Of a stretch of DNA of 64,000 bases, positions 45,970 to 55,651 are shown in pieces; position 1 is the stretch's first letter, and every line of letters begins with the position of its first letter. The notes below the pieces were generated by a model. It was not told the origin of the DNA, made no database searches, and saw only the letters and a list, made by a program, of their open reading frames with translations. Made by a program: the position numbers and the translations under genes. The DNA lies in contig QKWM01000004.1 in NCBI GenBank assembly GCA_003248315.1, forward strand, positions 1,178,001-1,242,000. The letters run 5' to 3'. This DNA is from Streptomyces sp. SW4. GTDB taxonomy: Bacteria > Actinomycetota > Actinomycetes > Streptomycetales > Streptomycetaceae.

Positions 45970-48900
45970 CGACCCTGCTCCATGACAATGTAGGTCTGGT
46001 AGTGCGTGGGAGTGTAGTAGGCAGAACCGTCTGACCCAGTCACGATACGCTCACCACCCCACTTGGGGTTTTGCGCAGACTGCACGGTACCCCATTCAGT
46101 GTACCGAATAGGGTTCCCTTGACCGTCGAACTCTGGCAACTTGTACGCACCATTCCTCCCGCTATTTTCGAATGGCTTAGGAAGAGAGGGCCCCATCAGT
46201 TGAGGGCCGGCCCCTGCGCTTCTACTCCGTACTGCCTGATGTCCTGCAGTACAGCCCAGGACTCGGGCGGCACATCCGTCGGAATCCAGCCCTGCAACTT
46301 GGACGTGTCGCCCAGCGTCTGCCCCACCTGATAGTCGGGGAAAGCCCCAGTGGGTCGACGCACGTGTGTGGATTGTCGATGTATGTGGTCGGATTGGGTG
46401 CTGGTGCGAGCCCGAGAGGGTCGGGTGAGCAATAGCGCGCGGTTTCTGGGTCGTAATGACGGAAGTAGTTGTAATGCAGCCCCGTCTCCGGGTCGTAGTA
46501 CTGGCCCGGGAAACGCAGCGGTGTGTACGTCGTGCTGGTGGCCGCCCACGCTGTCGTGCCCCACAGGGTGCTGCGGGTGTGCCAGGCGATGTCGCCCTGT
46601 TCGTCGAGCAGTTCGGTGGGGGTGCCGATCAGGTCGGTGACTATGGTGAAGAAACGGGAGTCGATTTCGTGCTGGGGGACTCGGTGGTCAGGATGCGTTC
46701 CGTCTGGGCGATCGGGCGCAGGCCCTCGTGGTCCCAGGTGAGGGTGACCGGGTGGGGAGGTCGGGTGAGGTCGTCGTCTGTTCGCAGAGGGTCGTGCCGT
46801 CCCAGGTGAAGGTCACCCGTTCCACGACTGTTTCGCCGTCTTCCGCCAGGCGGAGTTTGGCCGTGCGGCGGCCCAGTGGGTCGTACGTGTAGCGCCAGCG
46901 GGTGCCGTCCGGGGTGGTCACCGAGGTCAGGCGGTCCTCGGCGTCCCATTCGTAGCGCCAGGTGTCCGGCTTGCGGGACAGGCGGGTCTTCTGGCGCAGG
47001 GTGATGCGGCCCAGGGCGTCGTGTTCGTAGCGGACGCGGCCCGCGCGGGTGATGCGCGTGCCCGTGTAGGTGCGGTCGCCGGTCGCCTCGGTGCCGGGGT
47101 GGGAGGACGGCCAGGCGGCGTGGGTCTGGTTGCCGGCCGCGTCGTAGGCGTACGTCTCCGTCCAGTTCGCCGCGTGGACCGCCGTCACCCGGCCCACCGC
47201 GTCCAGCTCGAAGCGGCGGGAGCCGGTCAGGGCGTCGTCGATGCCGATGAGGTTGCCGTCGGCGCGGTAGGTGTACGTGCGGTGCTGGAGCCTGCGACCG
47301 CCCGCCCCGTGACCGACTGTTCCGTCAGGCGGCCGAGGGCGTCGAAGGTGTGGTCCAGAGTGATCGTCTCGCCGATGCGGCGGGTCAGTTCGCGGCCCGC
47401 CGCGTCGTAGGTCATGTCGATCGCGCGGCCCGACGCCACCAGGTCCGTTCTGCGGCCCGCCGCATCGTAGGTCCAGGTGGTCGTCGCGCCGGTGGGGTCG
47501 TACGGCCCGTGCGGCGGCCCAGGGCGTCGTAGGTGTACGTCAGCGTGCGGCCGTCGACCGTCTCCTCGCGGACCCTGCCGTGGCGGTCGCGGAGGATGGT
47601 CAGCGTCGTGCCGTCGGGGCCCGTCGCCCGGGCGAGGCCGTCGGTGGAGTCGTAGGCGTACGTCGTGACCCGGCCGGCGGCGTCCTTGCGGATGACCTGG
47701 CCCAGCTCGTTGTGCTCGAAGCGGATCACCTGGCCCAGCGCGTCCGTGCGGGAGGTCAGGCGGCCCGCCGGGTCGTGGGTGTAGGTGAGGGTGCGGTCGT
47801 CGAAGTCCGTCTCGGCGATCAGGTGTCCGGCCGGATCGTACTCGTACGTCCACGTCAGGCCCTGCGGGTTGGTGACCTTCGTCAGCCGCAGTTCGGTGTC
47901 GTGCTCGAACTCGTAGCGGACGCCGTCCGGGCCCGTGCGGGCCGTGAGCAGGTCGAAGTGCGTGTACTCGAAACGAGTCAGGCCGCCCAGCGGGTCGGTG
48001 TGGCTGGTGCAGTTGCCCTCTCCGTCGTAGGTCCAGGACTCCGTCGTGCCGTCGGGGGCGGTGCGGCGCAGCAGGTGGCCCTCCACCGACCATGCGAGGC
48101 GGGTCGCCGCGCCCGTCGGGTCCGTCACGGTCACCGGGCGGCCCAGCGCGTCGCGGTCGTACGTCGTGACGGCGCCGAGCGGGTCCGTGACGGACACCGG
48201 GAGGCCGGCCGCGTCGCAGCGGACCCTGGTCGTGTGGCCGAGCGGGTCGGTGACGGCCGTGAGGCGGCCCGCCTCGTCGTACGTGAAGTGGCTGGTCCTG
48301 CCGGTCGGGTCGGTGACGGATGTGCGGTTGCCGCGGTCGTCGTACGTCTGGCGCCAGACCCTGCCGTCCGCCTCGACGACCATCACGGGCAGGCCGAGGG
48401 CGTTGTACTCCGCCCGCGTCTCACGGCCGTCCGGGCGGGTGACGCAGATCGGGTTGCCGGCGTCGTCGTAGCGGAAGGAGGTGGTGTGACCGAGGGGGTC
48501 GGTCCGGGACAGCAGGCGGTTGTAGCGGTCGCGTACGTAGCGGGTGACCGCGCCCGCGGGTCGGTCTCGGCGACCACCTGGCACGCGTCGTTCACCAGGA
48601 AGCGGCGGGTGTGGCCGGTGCCGGTGATCGTCGTGGTGGTGCGGAGCCCGGTGTCGGGATCCCTGTCGCCGTAGATCAGCCGCAGGGCCATGTGGCCCTC
48701 GGGCCCGCCCTCGGCGACGCAGCGGTCCTGGTCGTCGTACTCGTAGCGGTAGCCGCGGTCGTTCGTGTCCGTCCAGGACGTCACCCGGCCCGCTTCGTCG
48801 TACGTGAAGCGGAGCGGCAGACCGGAGGAGTTGACGACCTCGGTGAGGTTGCCGTCGGTGTACGCGTAGCGCTTGAGTTCCTGGCCGGTGGCGGCCAGGT

Positions 48901-50622
48901 GGAGCGCCGTGATCCGGCCGTCGTCCGTGGTGACGCGGATGTCGTGACCGCCGCTGGAGGAGACGGTCAGGGGTGTGCCGTCGGCGGCGTACTCGAACGT
49001 GATCCAGTTGCCGTTGTGGTCGTCGATCTGCTGGAGGACGGCCAGGTGATCACCGCGGTCGGCGAAGTGCCGGACGCGGCGGGTCCGCGGATCGGTGACC
49101 GTGTAGCCGCCGTCCTCGCGGTCGAGGGCCAGCGGGGGCCGTGCTCGGGCAGGACCGGGGTGCCGGGGTCCGGGTGCGGGTAGGACAGCAGCATGCCGTC
49201 CTCGGTGACGAAGACGACGCCTTCGGAGTCGATCTCCAGTCGCTGGTCGAACGTGGAGGACCAGGACGGGCCGAACCAGCGGCCGAGGTGGTAGCCCGAC
49301 TCGACCCGGCGCTTGATGACCAGCGGCAGGGCACCGGGCAGTTCGACGTCCGTCTGCGGCAGGTACATCTTGCCGGTGGCCAGGTCGACCGGGTCCGTCC
49401 CCGTGTCCACCTTCTCGCCGTCCCTGCGGGTCGTCGCCGGCGGGTTCGCGTCGGCCGCCTCGCGGGCGGACCTGGTCGCCGCAGTCGCCGCGTGGTCCAC
49501 CCCTTCCTTCGCTGCCAGCCGCACCCCGCCCCGCGCCAGGCCGAGGCCCTTGGTGCCGACCAGTTCCGGGATCAGGCGGCCGACGAACTCCGAGGGGTCC
49601 TTCTTGGCGCCGTCCCACGCCGACTTCAGTGCGCGGTCGGGATGGGCCGCGGTGGAGACCAGGCCGGTGAGCGTCATGCTGACGTTCTGCAGGTATTCGG
49701 CCGGGTGGGACATGTTGTACGGGTCGAAGGGGAGCAGTCCCCGGGCGAAGGAGACCAGGCCGGCCGTGCCCTTGACCACGCCGCCGACGACATGGGTGAG
49801 TTCCGTGGCGGTCGCGACCCCGTTGTCGAGGAGGTTCGTCGTGAGCCGGTTCAGCGGCGGTGGTTCCGGCGGTGCGTGCCGGACGGCCGCGCGCACCGCG
49901 TCCGCGGCCGTGCGGCCGGCCTCGTTGCGCTGCCGGCGTGCCTCGGAGAGGATCTCCCGGGCCCGTTCCCTGTCGGCCGTGCCGGGGTCCTTGAAGGGTT
50001 CCGGACGCGGGCCGGGGTCCTCGCCGGCCTTGACTGCGGCGTTGTAGGCGTCGACGCGCTTGTTGTACGCCTCCACCGCGTCCTCGGAGGCCTTGCGGCC
50101 CTTGGCGTACAGTTCGACCGCTTCTTCGGCCTGGCGCTGCGCCCACTTCACCGTGTCGGCGTAGGCCTCCAGGGCCTTGGCGGCCTTGTCGCAGGCGTCC
50201 GCGGCGTGCAGCCACTTGGTGGGGTGCATGGCGAACTTCTTGCGGAAGGTGTCCGCGGCCTTGCCCTTCCACGACGAGGAGTCCAGCTTGCGCATCCCGT
50301 CGCCGACCTTGTCGAAGGCCTTGTGGAAGTCCTTCAGGTGCTTGGCGCTGGAGCGGATCGTCTCCGGGCTGCCGTGGATCAGCTCGTTCGCCTGATCGGT
50401 CTGGCCGAGCTGCTGCTCGCCCGGAGTGGCGCCGAGGTCGGAGGCCCACGCGTCACCGAGGTCCTCGACCTTGTCCGCCCAGCCTTCGGCGCCGACCTTC
50501 TCCAGGCCCGCCCCGACCAGGTCCGTGCCCTTGTCGATGCCCTCGCCGACGAGCTTCTTGCCCGCCTCCCAGCCGTCCTCGAGCTTGCCGAGCCCGTCGT
50601 CGACGAGGTCGCCCAGTCCCAT
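45966..50622 (-). CDS. Rhs/YD-repeat polymorphic toxin with C-terminal guanyl-specific ribonuclease (about eight frameshifts)
   Basis: About 1,550 residues. N-terminus (residues 1-330): helical, with a WXG100-like segment containing SSWKGKAADTFRKKF. A DUF6531-type entry (TDPVDLATGKMYLPQTDVEL, RWFGPSWSSTFDQRLEID) leads into many YD repeats such as FRYDDAGNPICVTRPDGR and WTYEYDPAGHLIAETD. The Rhs core ends YFRHYDPETARYCSPDPLGL. The tip is an RNase N1/T1 (RNase Sa-like) domain: FENSGRNGAYKLP, IRYTEWGTV (Glu), GGERIVTGSDGSAYYT (Arg), PTHYQTYIV (His). Frame changes near 49140, 48555, 47510, 47290, 46765, 46680, 46345 and 46212 follow G/C runs. Probably delivered to competitors. Confidence 0.88.
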
Positions 50623-51293
50623 CAGCCGGCGCTCCCGTTCTGCTGCGTCTGCTGTTCGGCGGCCGCCTGGGCGCGTTCCTCGGCCGACGGCCCGAAGGCC
50701 GCGTCGAGCAGCGCCTCGTACTGCTCGTCGGTCATGCCCTGCCGCTGCGGGTTCATCGGGCTCATGTCGGACGTCATCATCTGCGACGTCATCATGTCCC
50801 GGGTCGCGTCCGTCCAGCCCTGCCTGCTGGTGGCCCAGGCCTCCTGGAAGGACTCCTTGCTGTAGTCCGGGTTCAGGTAGGCCCCGGCGGTCTCGACGCC
50901 CAGCTGGGTCCAGCTCTTGCCGGTGATCTCCTCCTCGGTCGCGTGCGGGTTGCCGGCCAGGGAGTTCGCGGCGACCTTCAGCATGCCCTCCACGTACTGG
51001 TCGGTCTCGTGGAGCGTGCCCGCCGCGAGACCGACGGCGTCCGCGAAGTTGTTGCCCTCGACGACCAGTGCGCGCACGCCCCACTCCCAGCGTTCGCAGA
51101 AGGTCGTGAACGCGGCCGTGAGTCCCTCGTGTCCCAGTTCCAGACCCGACAGCGCGATGTCCGAGAATCCGCGCCCGGCGGCGGCCTCCCCGATCATGCC
51201 GAGCTCGCGCAGTTCCTCCAGGGTCAGCGTGATGCCCTGGGCGATCAGGTCCAGGCCCTCGGCCTTCAGGTCCTTTCCGTCACCTGCGGTCAT
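50622..51293 (-). CDS. WXG-like helical partner of the Rhs toxin
   Basis: 223 residues, mostly helical: LIAQGITLTLEELRELGMIG, FSDIALSGLELGHEGLTAAF, then FCERWEWGVRALVVEGNNFA and AAGTLHETDQYVEGMLKVAA. The C-terminal half is Met/Gln-rich (MTSQMMTSDMSPMNPQRQ). The layout resembles EspC/WXG100-type secretion partners, but no exact family is named. Its TGA overlaps the Rhs ATG (TGATG), so the two are made together. It may pair with or help export the Rhs protein. Confidence 0.82.
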   Translation of the reverse strand: MTAGDGKDLKAEGLDLIAQGITLTLEELRELGMIGEAAAGRGFSDIALSGLELGHEGLTAAFTTFCERWEWGVRALVVEGNNFADAVGLAAGTLHETDQYVEGMLKVAANSLAGNPHATEEEITGKSWTQLGVETAGAYLNPDYSKESFQEAWATSRQGWTDATRDMMTSQMMTSDMSPMNPQRQGMTDEQYEALLDAAFGPSAEERAQAAAEQQTQQNGSAG

Positions 51294-51450
51294 CGCCGGC
51301 CTCGTCCGGCCGCCGGGCCGCGAGCGTCCGCCGGCAGGCTCGGTCCCGGCCCAGTTGCCGGCTCGCGATCGCGAATCGGGCCGGTGGGGCCTCGCCCTGA
51401 AGGCGGGCCGCGGTCCCGTACACGCCGTCGTCTCCCCCGTGGTCAGCCAT
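51280..51450 (-). CDS. Small ORF ahead of the WXG-like gene
   Basis: 56 codons from ATG at 51450 (MADHGGDDGVYGTAARLQGE) to TGA at 51280, overlapping the next gene start by 14 bases. Possibly the truncated or frameshifted head of another small helical secretion partner. No family recognised. Confidence 0.4.
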   Translation of the reverse strand: MADHGGDDGVYGTAARLQGEAPPARFAIASRQLGRDRACRRTLAARRPDEAGDDRR

Positions 51451-51684
51451 GCCGGCGATCATCACATCGTCGTGTCGTGGAGTGCAACGCGCACCGTCGC
51501 GCGTCGGACAGTCGTCCGTCCCGCCGGCAATCCCGGGCGAACGGACGTCGGTTGGTGCTCCCGTCGGCACGGGCGGGCGCGCCGCGTCGTAGCGGTCCAG
51601 CCCAGCCCCGGACGGGCGCCGCCCGGTTGACCCGCGCGGCACCAACCCCGAGCCCCCCGCCGTCATTTGGTGGGCTCCGCCCCC
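51451..51684. other. Intergenic region between Rhs operon and chitinase
   Basis: Holds the divergent promoters; apart from the chitinase promoter described separately, no gene or strong hairpin is seen. Confidence 0.5.
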
Positions 51685-51713
51685 TTGACACCGCAATTGG
51701 TCTGGACCAACTT
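51685..51713 (+). promoter_or_regulatory. Chitinase promoter with DasR operator (dre)
   Basis: A -35 box TTGACA (51685-51690) and a weak -10 (CAACTT, from 51708) are 17 bases apart. Between them lies TTGGTC-TG-GACCAA (51697-51710), matching the DasR-responsive element ACTGGTCTAGACCACT. DasR represses chitin and GlcNAc genes in Streptomyces until GlcNAc-6-phosphate accumulates. Confidence 0.8.
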
Positions 51714-51769
51714 GGAGAGCCGGCGATGGCCACCGCCCCCTTCCTCCCCACTCCCCACCGGAGGCCCCC

Positions 51770-53509
51770 GTGGACCCCGAACTGGCCCCTGTACGCAGAC
51801 CGTTCGCCCGAAGGGCGCGGACATGGGCGGGAGCCGTCACCGCCGCGCTCGCCCTCTCCGTCACGGCCGTCGGGCAGGCGTCCGGCGCCGACGTCGACGC
51901 CGATGCCATCGCCGACGTGAACAACGTGAAGAACGCCGGCTTCGAGGCCGGTCTGAACAACTGGACCTGCTCCGCGAACAGCGGTACGACCGTCTCCTCG
52001 CCGGTGCACGGCGGCACGGCCGCGCTGAAGGCGACGCCCAGTGGGCAGGACAACGCCCGGTGCAGCCAGACGGTGAAGGTCCAGCCCGACTCGCAGTACC
52101 GGCTCAGCGCCTGGGTGCAGGGCGGTTACGCCTATCTGGGCGCGACGGGGACGGGCACCACGGACGTGTCGACCTGGACGCCGGACAGCACCGGCTGGAA
52201 GCAGCTGACGACCAGCTTCCGTACGGGCCCGTCCACGACCTCCGTCACCGTCCACACCCACGGCTGGTACGGCCAGTCCGCCTACCTGGTCGACGACGTG
52301 TCCGTCTTCGGGCCGGACGGCGGCGGGGGCGGCGAGCCCGAACCGACCGTGCCCGCCACGCCCGCCGGGCTCAGCGTCTCCGGCACGACCTCCTCCTCCG
52401 TCTCCCTGTCCTGGAACACCGTGCCGGGCGCCACCGGGTACACCGTCTACCGCGACGGCACGAAGGCGACGGCGGTCACCGGCACCTCGGCGACCGTGAC
52501 CGGGCTCGCGCCCTCCACCTCGTACTCCTTCCAGGTCGCGGCGACCAACGCGGCCGGCGAGTCCGCCAGGTCCACGGCCGTCACGGCGCGCACGGCGGAG
52601 CCGGGCGGTGGCGGCGGCGGTGACCTGCCCGAGCACGCCGTGACCGGCTACTGGCAGAACTTCGACAACGGGGCCACCGTCCAGAAGATCTCCGACGTGC
52701 CCGCGCACTACGACATCATCGCCGTCGCCTTCGCCGACGCCACCCCGACGCCGGGCGCCGTCACCTTCAACCTGGACACGGCGGGGCTGCGCGGCTACAC
52801 CGTCGAGCAGTTCAAGGCCGACATCCGGGCCAAGCAGGCGGCCGGGAAGAAGGTCATCATCTCGGTCGGCGGCGAGAAGGGCACGGTCACCGTCAACGAC
52901 GCCGCCTCCGCCACGGCCTTCGCGAACTCCGTCCACTCCCTGATGCAGACGTACGGCTTCGACGGCGTCGACATCGACCTGGAGAACGGCATCAACGCCA
53001 CCTACATGACGCAGGCCCTGCGTGCGCTCTCGGCCAAGGCCGGGCCGGACATGATCCTCACCATGGCGCCGCAGACCATCGACATGCAGTCGACGTCCAA
53101 CGGGTACTTCCGCACCGCGCTGAACGTGAAGGACATCCTCACGGTCGTCAACATGCAGTACTACAACAGCGGCACCATGCTGGGCTGCGACGGCAAGGTG
53201 TACGCCCAGGGCACGGTCGACTTCCTCACCGCCCTGGCCTGCATCCAGCTGGAGAACGGGCTCGACCCGTCCCAGGTCGGCCTGGGCCTGCCGGCGTCGC
53301 CCCGCGCCGCGGGCGGCGGCTACGTGGCGCCGTCGGTCGTCAACGCCGCCCTGGACTGCCTGACCAAGGGCACCGGCTGCGGCTCCTTCAAGCCGGCGAA
53401 GACGTACCCGTCCCTGCGCGGCGCGATGACCTGGTCCACCAACTGGGACGCCGCCTCGGGCAACGCCTGGTCGAACGTGGTCGGCCCGCACGTGGACGCG
53501 ATGCCCTGA
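51770..53509 (+). CDS. Secreted GH18 chitinase with carbohydrate-binding and FnIII domains
   Basis: 579 residues. The signal peptide is RARTWAGAVTAALALSVTAV with cleavage near GQASGA. A carbohydrate-binding module (residues 45-180: VKNAGFEAGLNNWTCSANSG, SAWVQGGYAYLGATGTG) is followed by a fibronectin type III domain (PATPAGLSVSGTTSSSVSLS) and a GH18 catalytic domain with AVTGYWQNFDNG, KKVIISVGGEKG and the active site FDGVDIDLENG (D-x-x-D-x-D-x-E). Later LTMAPQTIDM, VVNMQYYNSGTM and GAMTWSTNWDA. Cleaves chitin outside the cell. GTG at 51770 gives the signal peptide. Under DasR control by the site just upstream. Confidence 0.96.
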   Translation: MDPELAPVRRPFARRARTWAGAVTAALALSVTAVGQASGADVDADAIADVNNVKNAGFEAGLNNWTCSANSGTTVSSPVHGGTAALKATPSGQDNARCSQTVKVQPDSQYRLSAWVQGGYAYLGATGTGTTDVSTWTPDSTGWKQLTTSFRTGPSTTSVTVHTHGWYGQSAYLVDDVSVFGPDGGGGGEPEPTVPATPAGLSVSGTTSSSVSLSWNTVPGATGYTVYRDGTKATAVTGTSATVTGLAPSTSYSFQVAATNAAGESARSTAVTARTAEPGGGGGGDLPEHAVTGYWQNFDNGATVQKISDVPAHYDIIAVAFADATPTPGAVTFNLDTAGLRGYTVEQFKADIRAKQAAGKKVIISVGGEKGTVTVNDAASATAFANSVHSLMQTYGFDGVDIDLENGINATYMTQALRALSAKAGPDMILTMAPQTIDMQSTSNGYFRTALNVKDILTVVNMQYYNSGTMLGCDGKVYAQGTVDFLTALACIQLENGLDPSQVGLGLPASPRAAGGGYVAPSVVNAALDCLTKGTGCGSFKPAKTYPSLRGAMTWSTNWDAASGNAWSNVVGPHVDAMP

Positions 53510-53546
53510 CCGATCGCCACCCCGGTCCCCACCCCGCCCCGCGACG

Positions 53547-53587
53547 CCCCGTGCCCGCCCGCCCGTGACCGGCCGGGCGGGCACGGG
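53547..53587 (+). terminator. Chitinase terminator
   Basis: CCCCGTGCCCGCCCG (53547-53561) pairs with CGGGCGGGCACGGG (53574-53587), a long stem after the chitinase stop. Confidence 0.8.
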
Positions 53588-53730
53588 CGCGCCGGGGACA
53601 CCGGCCGTACCTGCCCGCGCCGCTTCCGACGGCGTGTGAAACATTTCCCCCGTCCCGCCGCATCAATGAGGTGAGGGCGCTTCCCCGAGCCGGTCGGCGG
53701 AAGCCGGCGCGAGCCACGGGGACGCAGCGC

Positions 53731-54239
53731 ATGAGGCGGGGCCGCACGGACGAGTACGCCGAGTTCGCGTCGGCGCGGGCCGGGCATCTGTACCGGTCCG
53801 CCTGTCTGCTGACCGCCGGTGACACCCACCTCGCCGAGGATCTCGTGCAGGAGACCTTCGGCCGGCTGTACGTCCGCTGGGGGCGGGTGTCGCGGGTGGG
53901 CAACCCCGCCGGGTACGCGCAGACCGTCCTCACCCGGGTCTTCCTCGCCCATCAGCGGCGCCGCAGCAGCGGGGAGCGGGCGACGGACGTGTTCCCCGAG
54001 CTGCCCGGCGCCGGGGACGGTGACGCGCCCCTGCGGCTGACCCTGCTGGACGCGCTGTCCCGCCTGCCGCCCAAGGACCGTGCCGTCGTCGTCCTGCGGT
54101 ACTGGAGGACCGGTCGGTGGAGGAGACCGCCGACGTCATGAACGTCAGCTCGGCGGCGGTGCGGACCCGGTCCGTGCGGGCGCTCGGCCGGCTGCGCGAG
54201 CTGCTGGGCGAGGATCTCGCCGAGTACGCCAGACCCTGA
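53731..54239 (+). CDS. SigE-family ECF RNA polymerase sigma factor (one frameshift)
   Basis: 169 residues. Region 2 has DEYAEFASARAGHLYRSACL and AGDTHLAEDLVQETFGRLYV. Region 4 has LLDALSRLPPKDRAVVVLRY and then, in another frame after about 54107, RSVEETADVMNVSSAAVRTR and ALGRLRELLGEDL. The break is a lost G in TACTGG(G)AG. ATG at 53731 gives MRRGRTDEYAEF, common in this family. The membrane protein encoded next probably works with it, perhaps as its anti-sigma factor. Confidence 0.92.
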
Positions 54240-54345
54240 GCACGGCCCGCCGCCCACCGTTCCCCTCCTCGGCCGCCGGCCCGTTCGCCCGGCCCCGCCT
54301 TTCGGCCCACACCTCACACCACACCTGCGGAAAGGGTGGTTCGCC

Positions 54346-55595
54346 ATGCCCGAGAGCCAGCATCCGAAGCCCTTCGAGGACCGGCTCACCGCCGCGCTGC
54401 GCGAGACCGGCGACTCCTTCGACACCGACCGGGCCGCCCTGGTCGCCGCCGGCCGGGCCCGGGGCCGGCGGCAGGCGCTGCGGCGCCGGGCCGCCGTGCT
54501 GGGCGGTACGGCCGGTATCGCGGCCGTGGGGGTGGGCGCCGCCCTGGTCGTCGCGCCGGGCGACGCGCCGGGCCCCCGGCGCTCGGACACGGCGGTGGCG
54601 TCGACCGCGCCCGCCTCCCCGGGCCCGTCCGGGTTCTCGGGCGACGACCTGCTCCGTACGCTCAAGGGCCTGCTGCCCGAGGGGAGGTTCGGTCAGGAAG
54701 AGGCGCGGGGCACCGGCGGGAAGCTGCCGCCGGCCGCCCGGCTGGTCTACGACGACGGCGAGGGCGGCGCCGCGATCGGCCTCGGCCTGCGCCGGGTGGA
54801 GCCGGGCAGCCGGCAGGCCCGGGAGGCGACCCGGTGCCCGGACGAGGTGTTCGTCCCGCACGACGCATGCTCCACGAGCCGGCTGCCGGACGGCTCGGTG
54901 CTGATGCTGTTCCAGGGCTACGAGTACCCCGACCGGCGGGCGGACACCAAGTGGTGGGCCGCGGAGCTGGTGACGGCCGAGGGGCAGCACGTCTCCCTGA
55001 GCGAGTGGAACTCCCCGGCGCAGAAGGGCGCCGCCGTCAGCCGTCCGGAGCCGCCCCTGTCCCCGCAGGAGCTGAAGAAGGTGGTCACCGACGAGGCGTG
55101 GCGCGCGTACGTGGACGCGATCCCGGCCCCGCCCGAGCCGTCGGCCACGGCCGGCGTTCCGCCGGAAGTCCCGGGAGGGTCGGTCGGCGAGATGCTCGCC
55201 GGGCTGCTGCCCGAGGGCGTGAAGGTGGTCGGCGAGGGCGGCCAGGAGAGCGAGTACGCCTATGTCGTCGTCGACGACGGCAAGGGCAGGAGCCTCGTCC
55301 AGATCAACGTGCAGCACGGCATGGGCGATGTCGCGGGGGAGCTCTACGGATCGGCCGAGACCCTTCCCGACGGCACCCGTGTGGCCACCCGGCAGGGGCC
55401 CGGCGACGACCGCGTCGCCGGGGTGGTGATGTGGACCGTGGACACCCTGCGCGCCGGTGACGACGGCTTCCGCGTCGTGGTCAGCGCCTTCAACAACGGT
55501 GCCGCGCACGCCGCGCCGAGCCGCGCGACCCCGCGCTCACCATGGAGCAGCTGCGGGAGATCGCGCTCAGCCCGGAGTGGGAGAAGCTGCGCTAG
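54346..55595 (+). CDS. Single-pass membrane protein, possible anti-sigma partner (one frameshift)
   Basis: 415 residues. The cytoplasmic N-terminus (residues 1-50) has FEDRLTAALRETGDSFDTDR and a basic RGRRQALRRR. One membrane helix (LGGTAGIAAVGVGAALVV) precedes two similar external modules, each with FSGDDLLRTLKGLLPEGRFG or VGEMLAGLLPEGVKVVGEGG. This is the plan of proteins encoded after SigE-type sigma genes in Streptomyces. The frame breaks near 55512; the true tail ends EIALSPEWEKLR with stop at 55595. Role as an anti-sigma factor is inferred from position and topology. Confidence 0.82.
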
Positions 55596-55651
55596 AAGCC
55601 CCGGCCGCGCCGGAAGCCCCCGGCCGCGCGGGAGGCCCCCGGCCGCGCTAG
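55596..55651. repeat. Three tandem 18-19-bp GC repeats at convergent gene ends
   Basis: AAGCCCCGGCCGCGCCGG (55596), AAGCCCCCGGCCGCGCGGG (55614) and AGGCCCCCGGCCGCGCTAG (55633). The core GGCCGCGC can pair with copies of GCGCGGCC-like text, so it may help end transcription from both sides. It touches the transporter stop codon. Confidence 0.65.
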
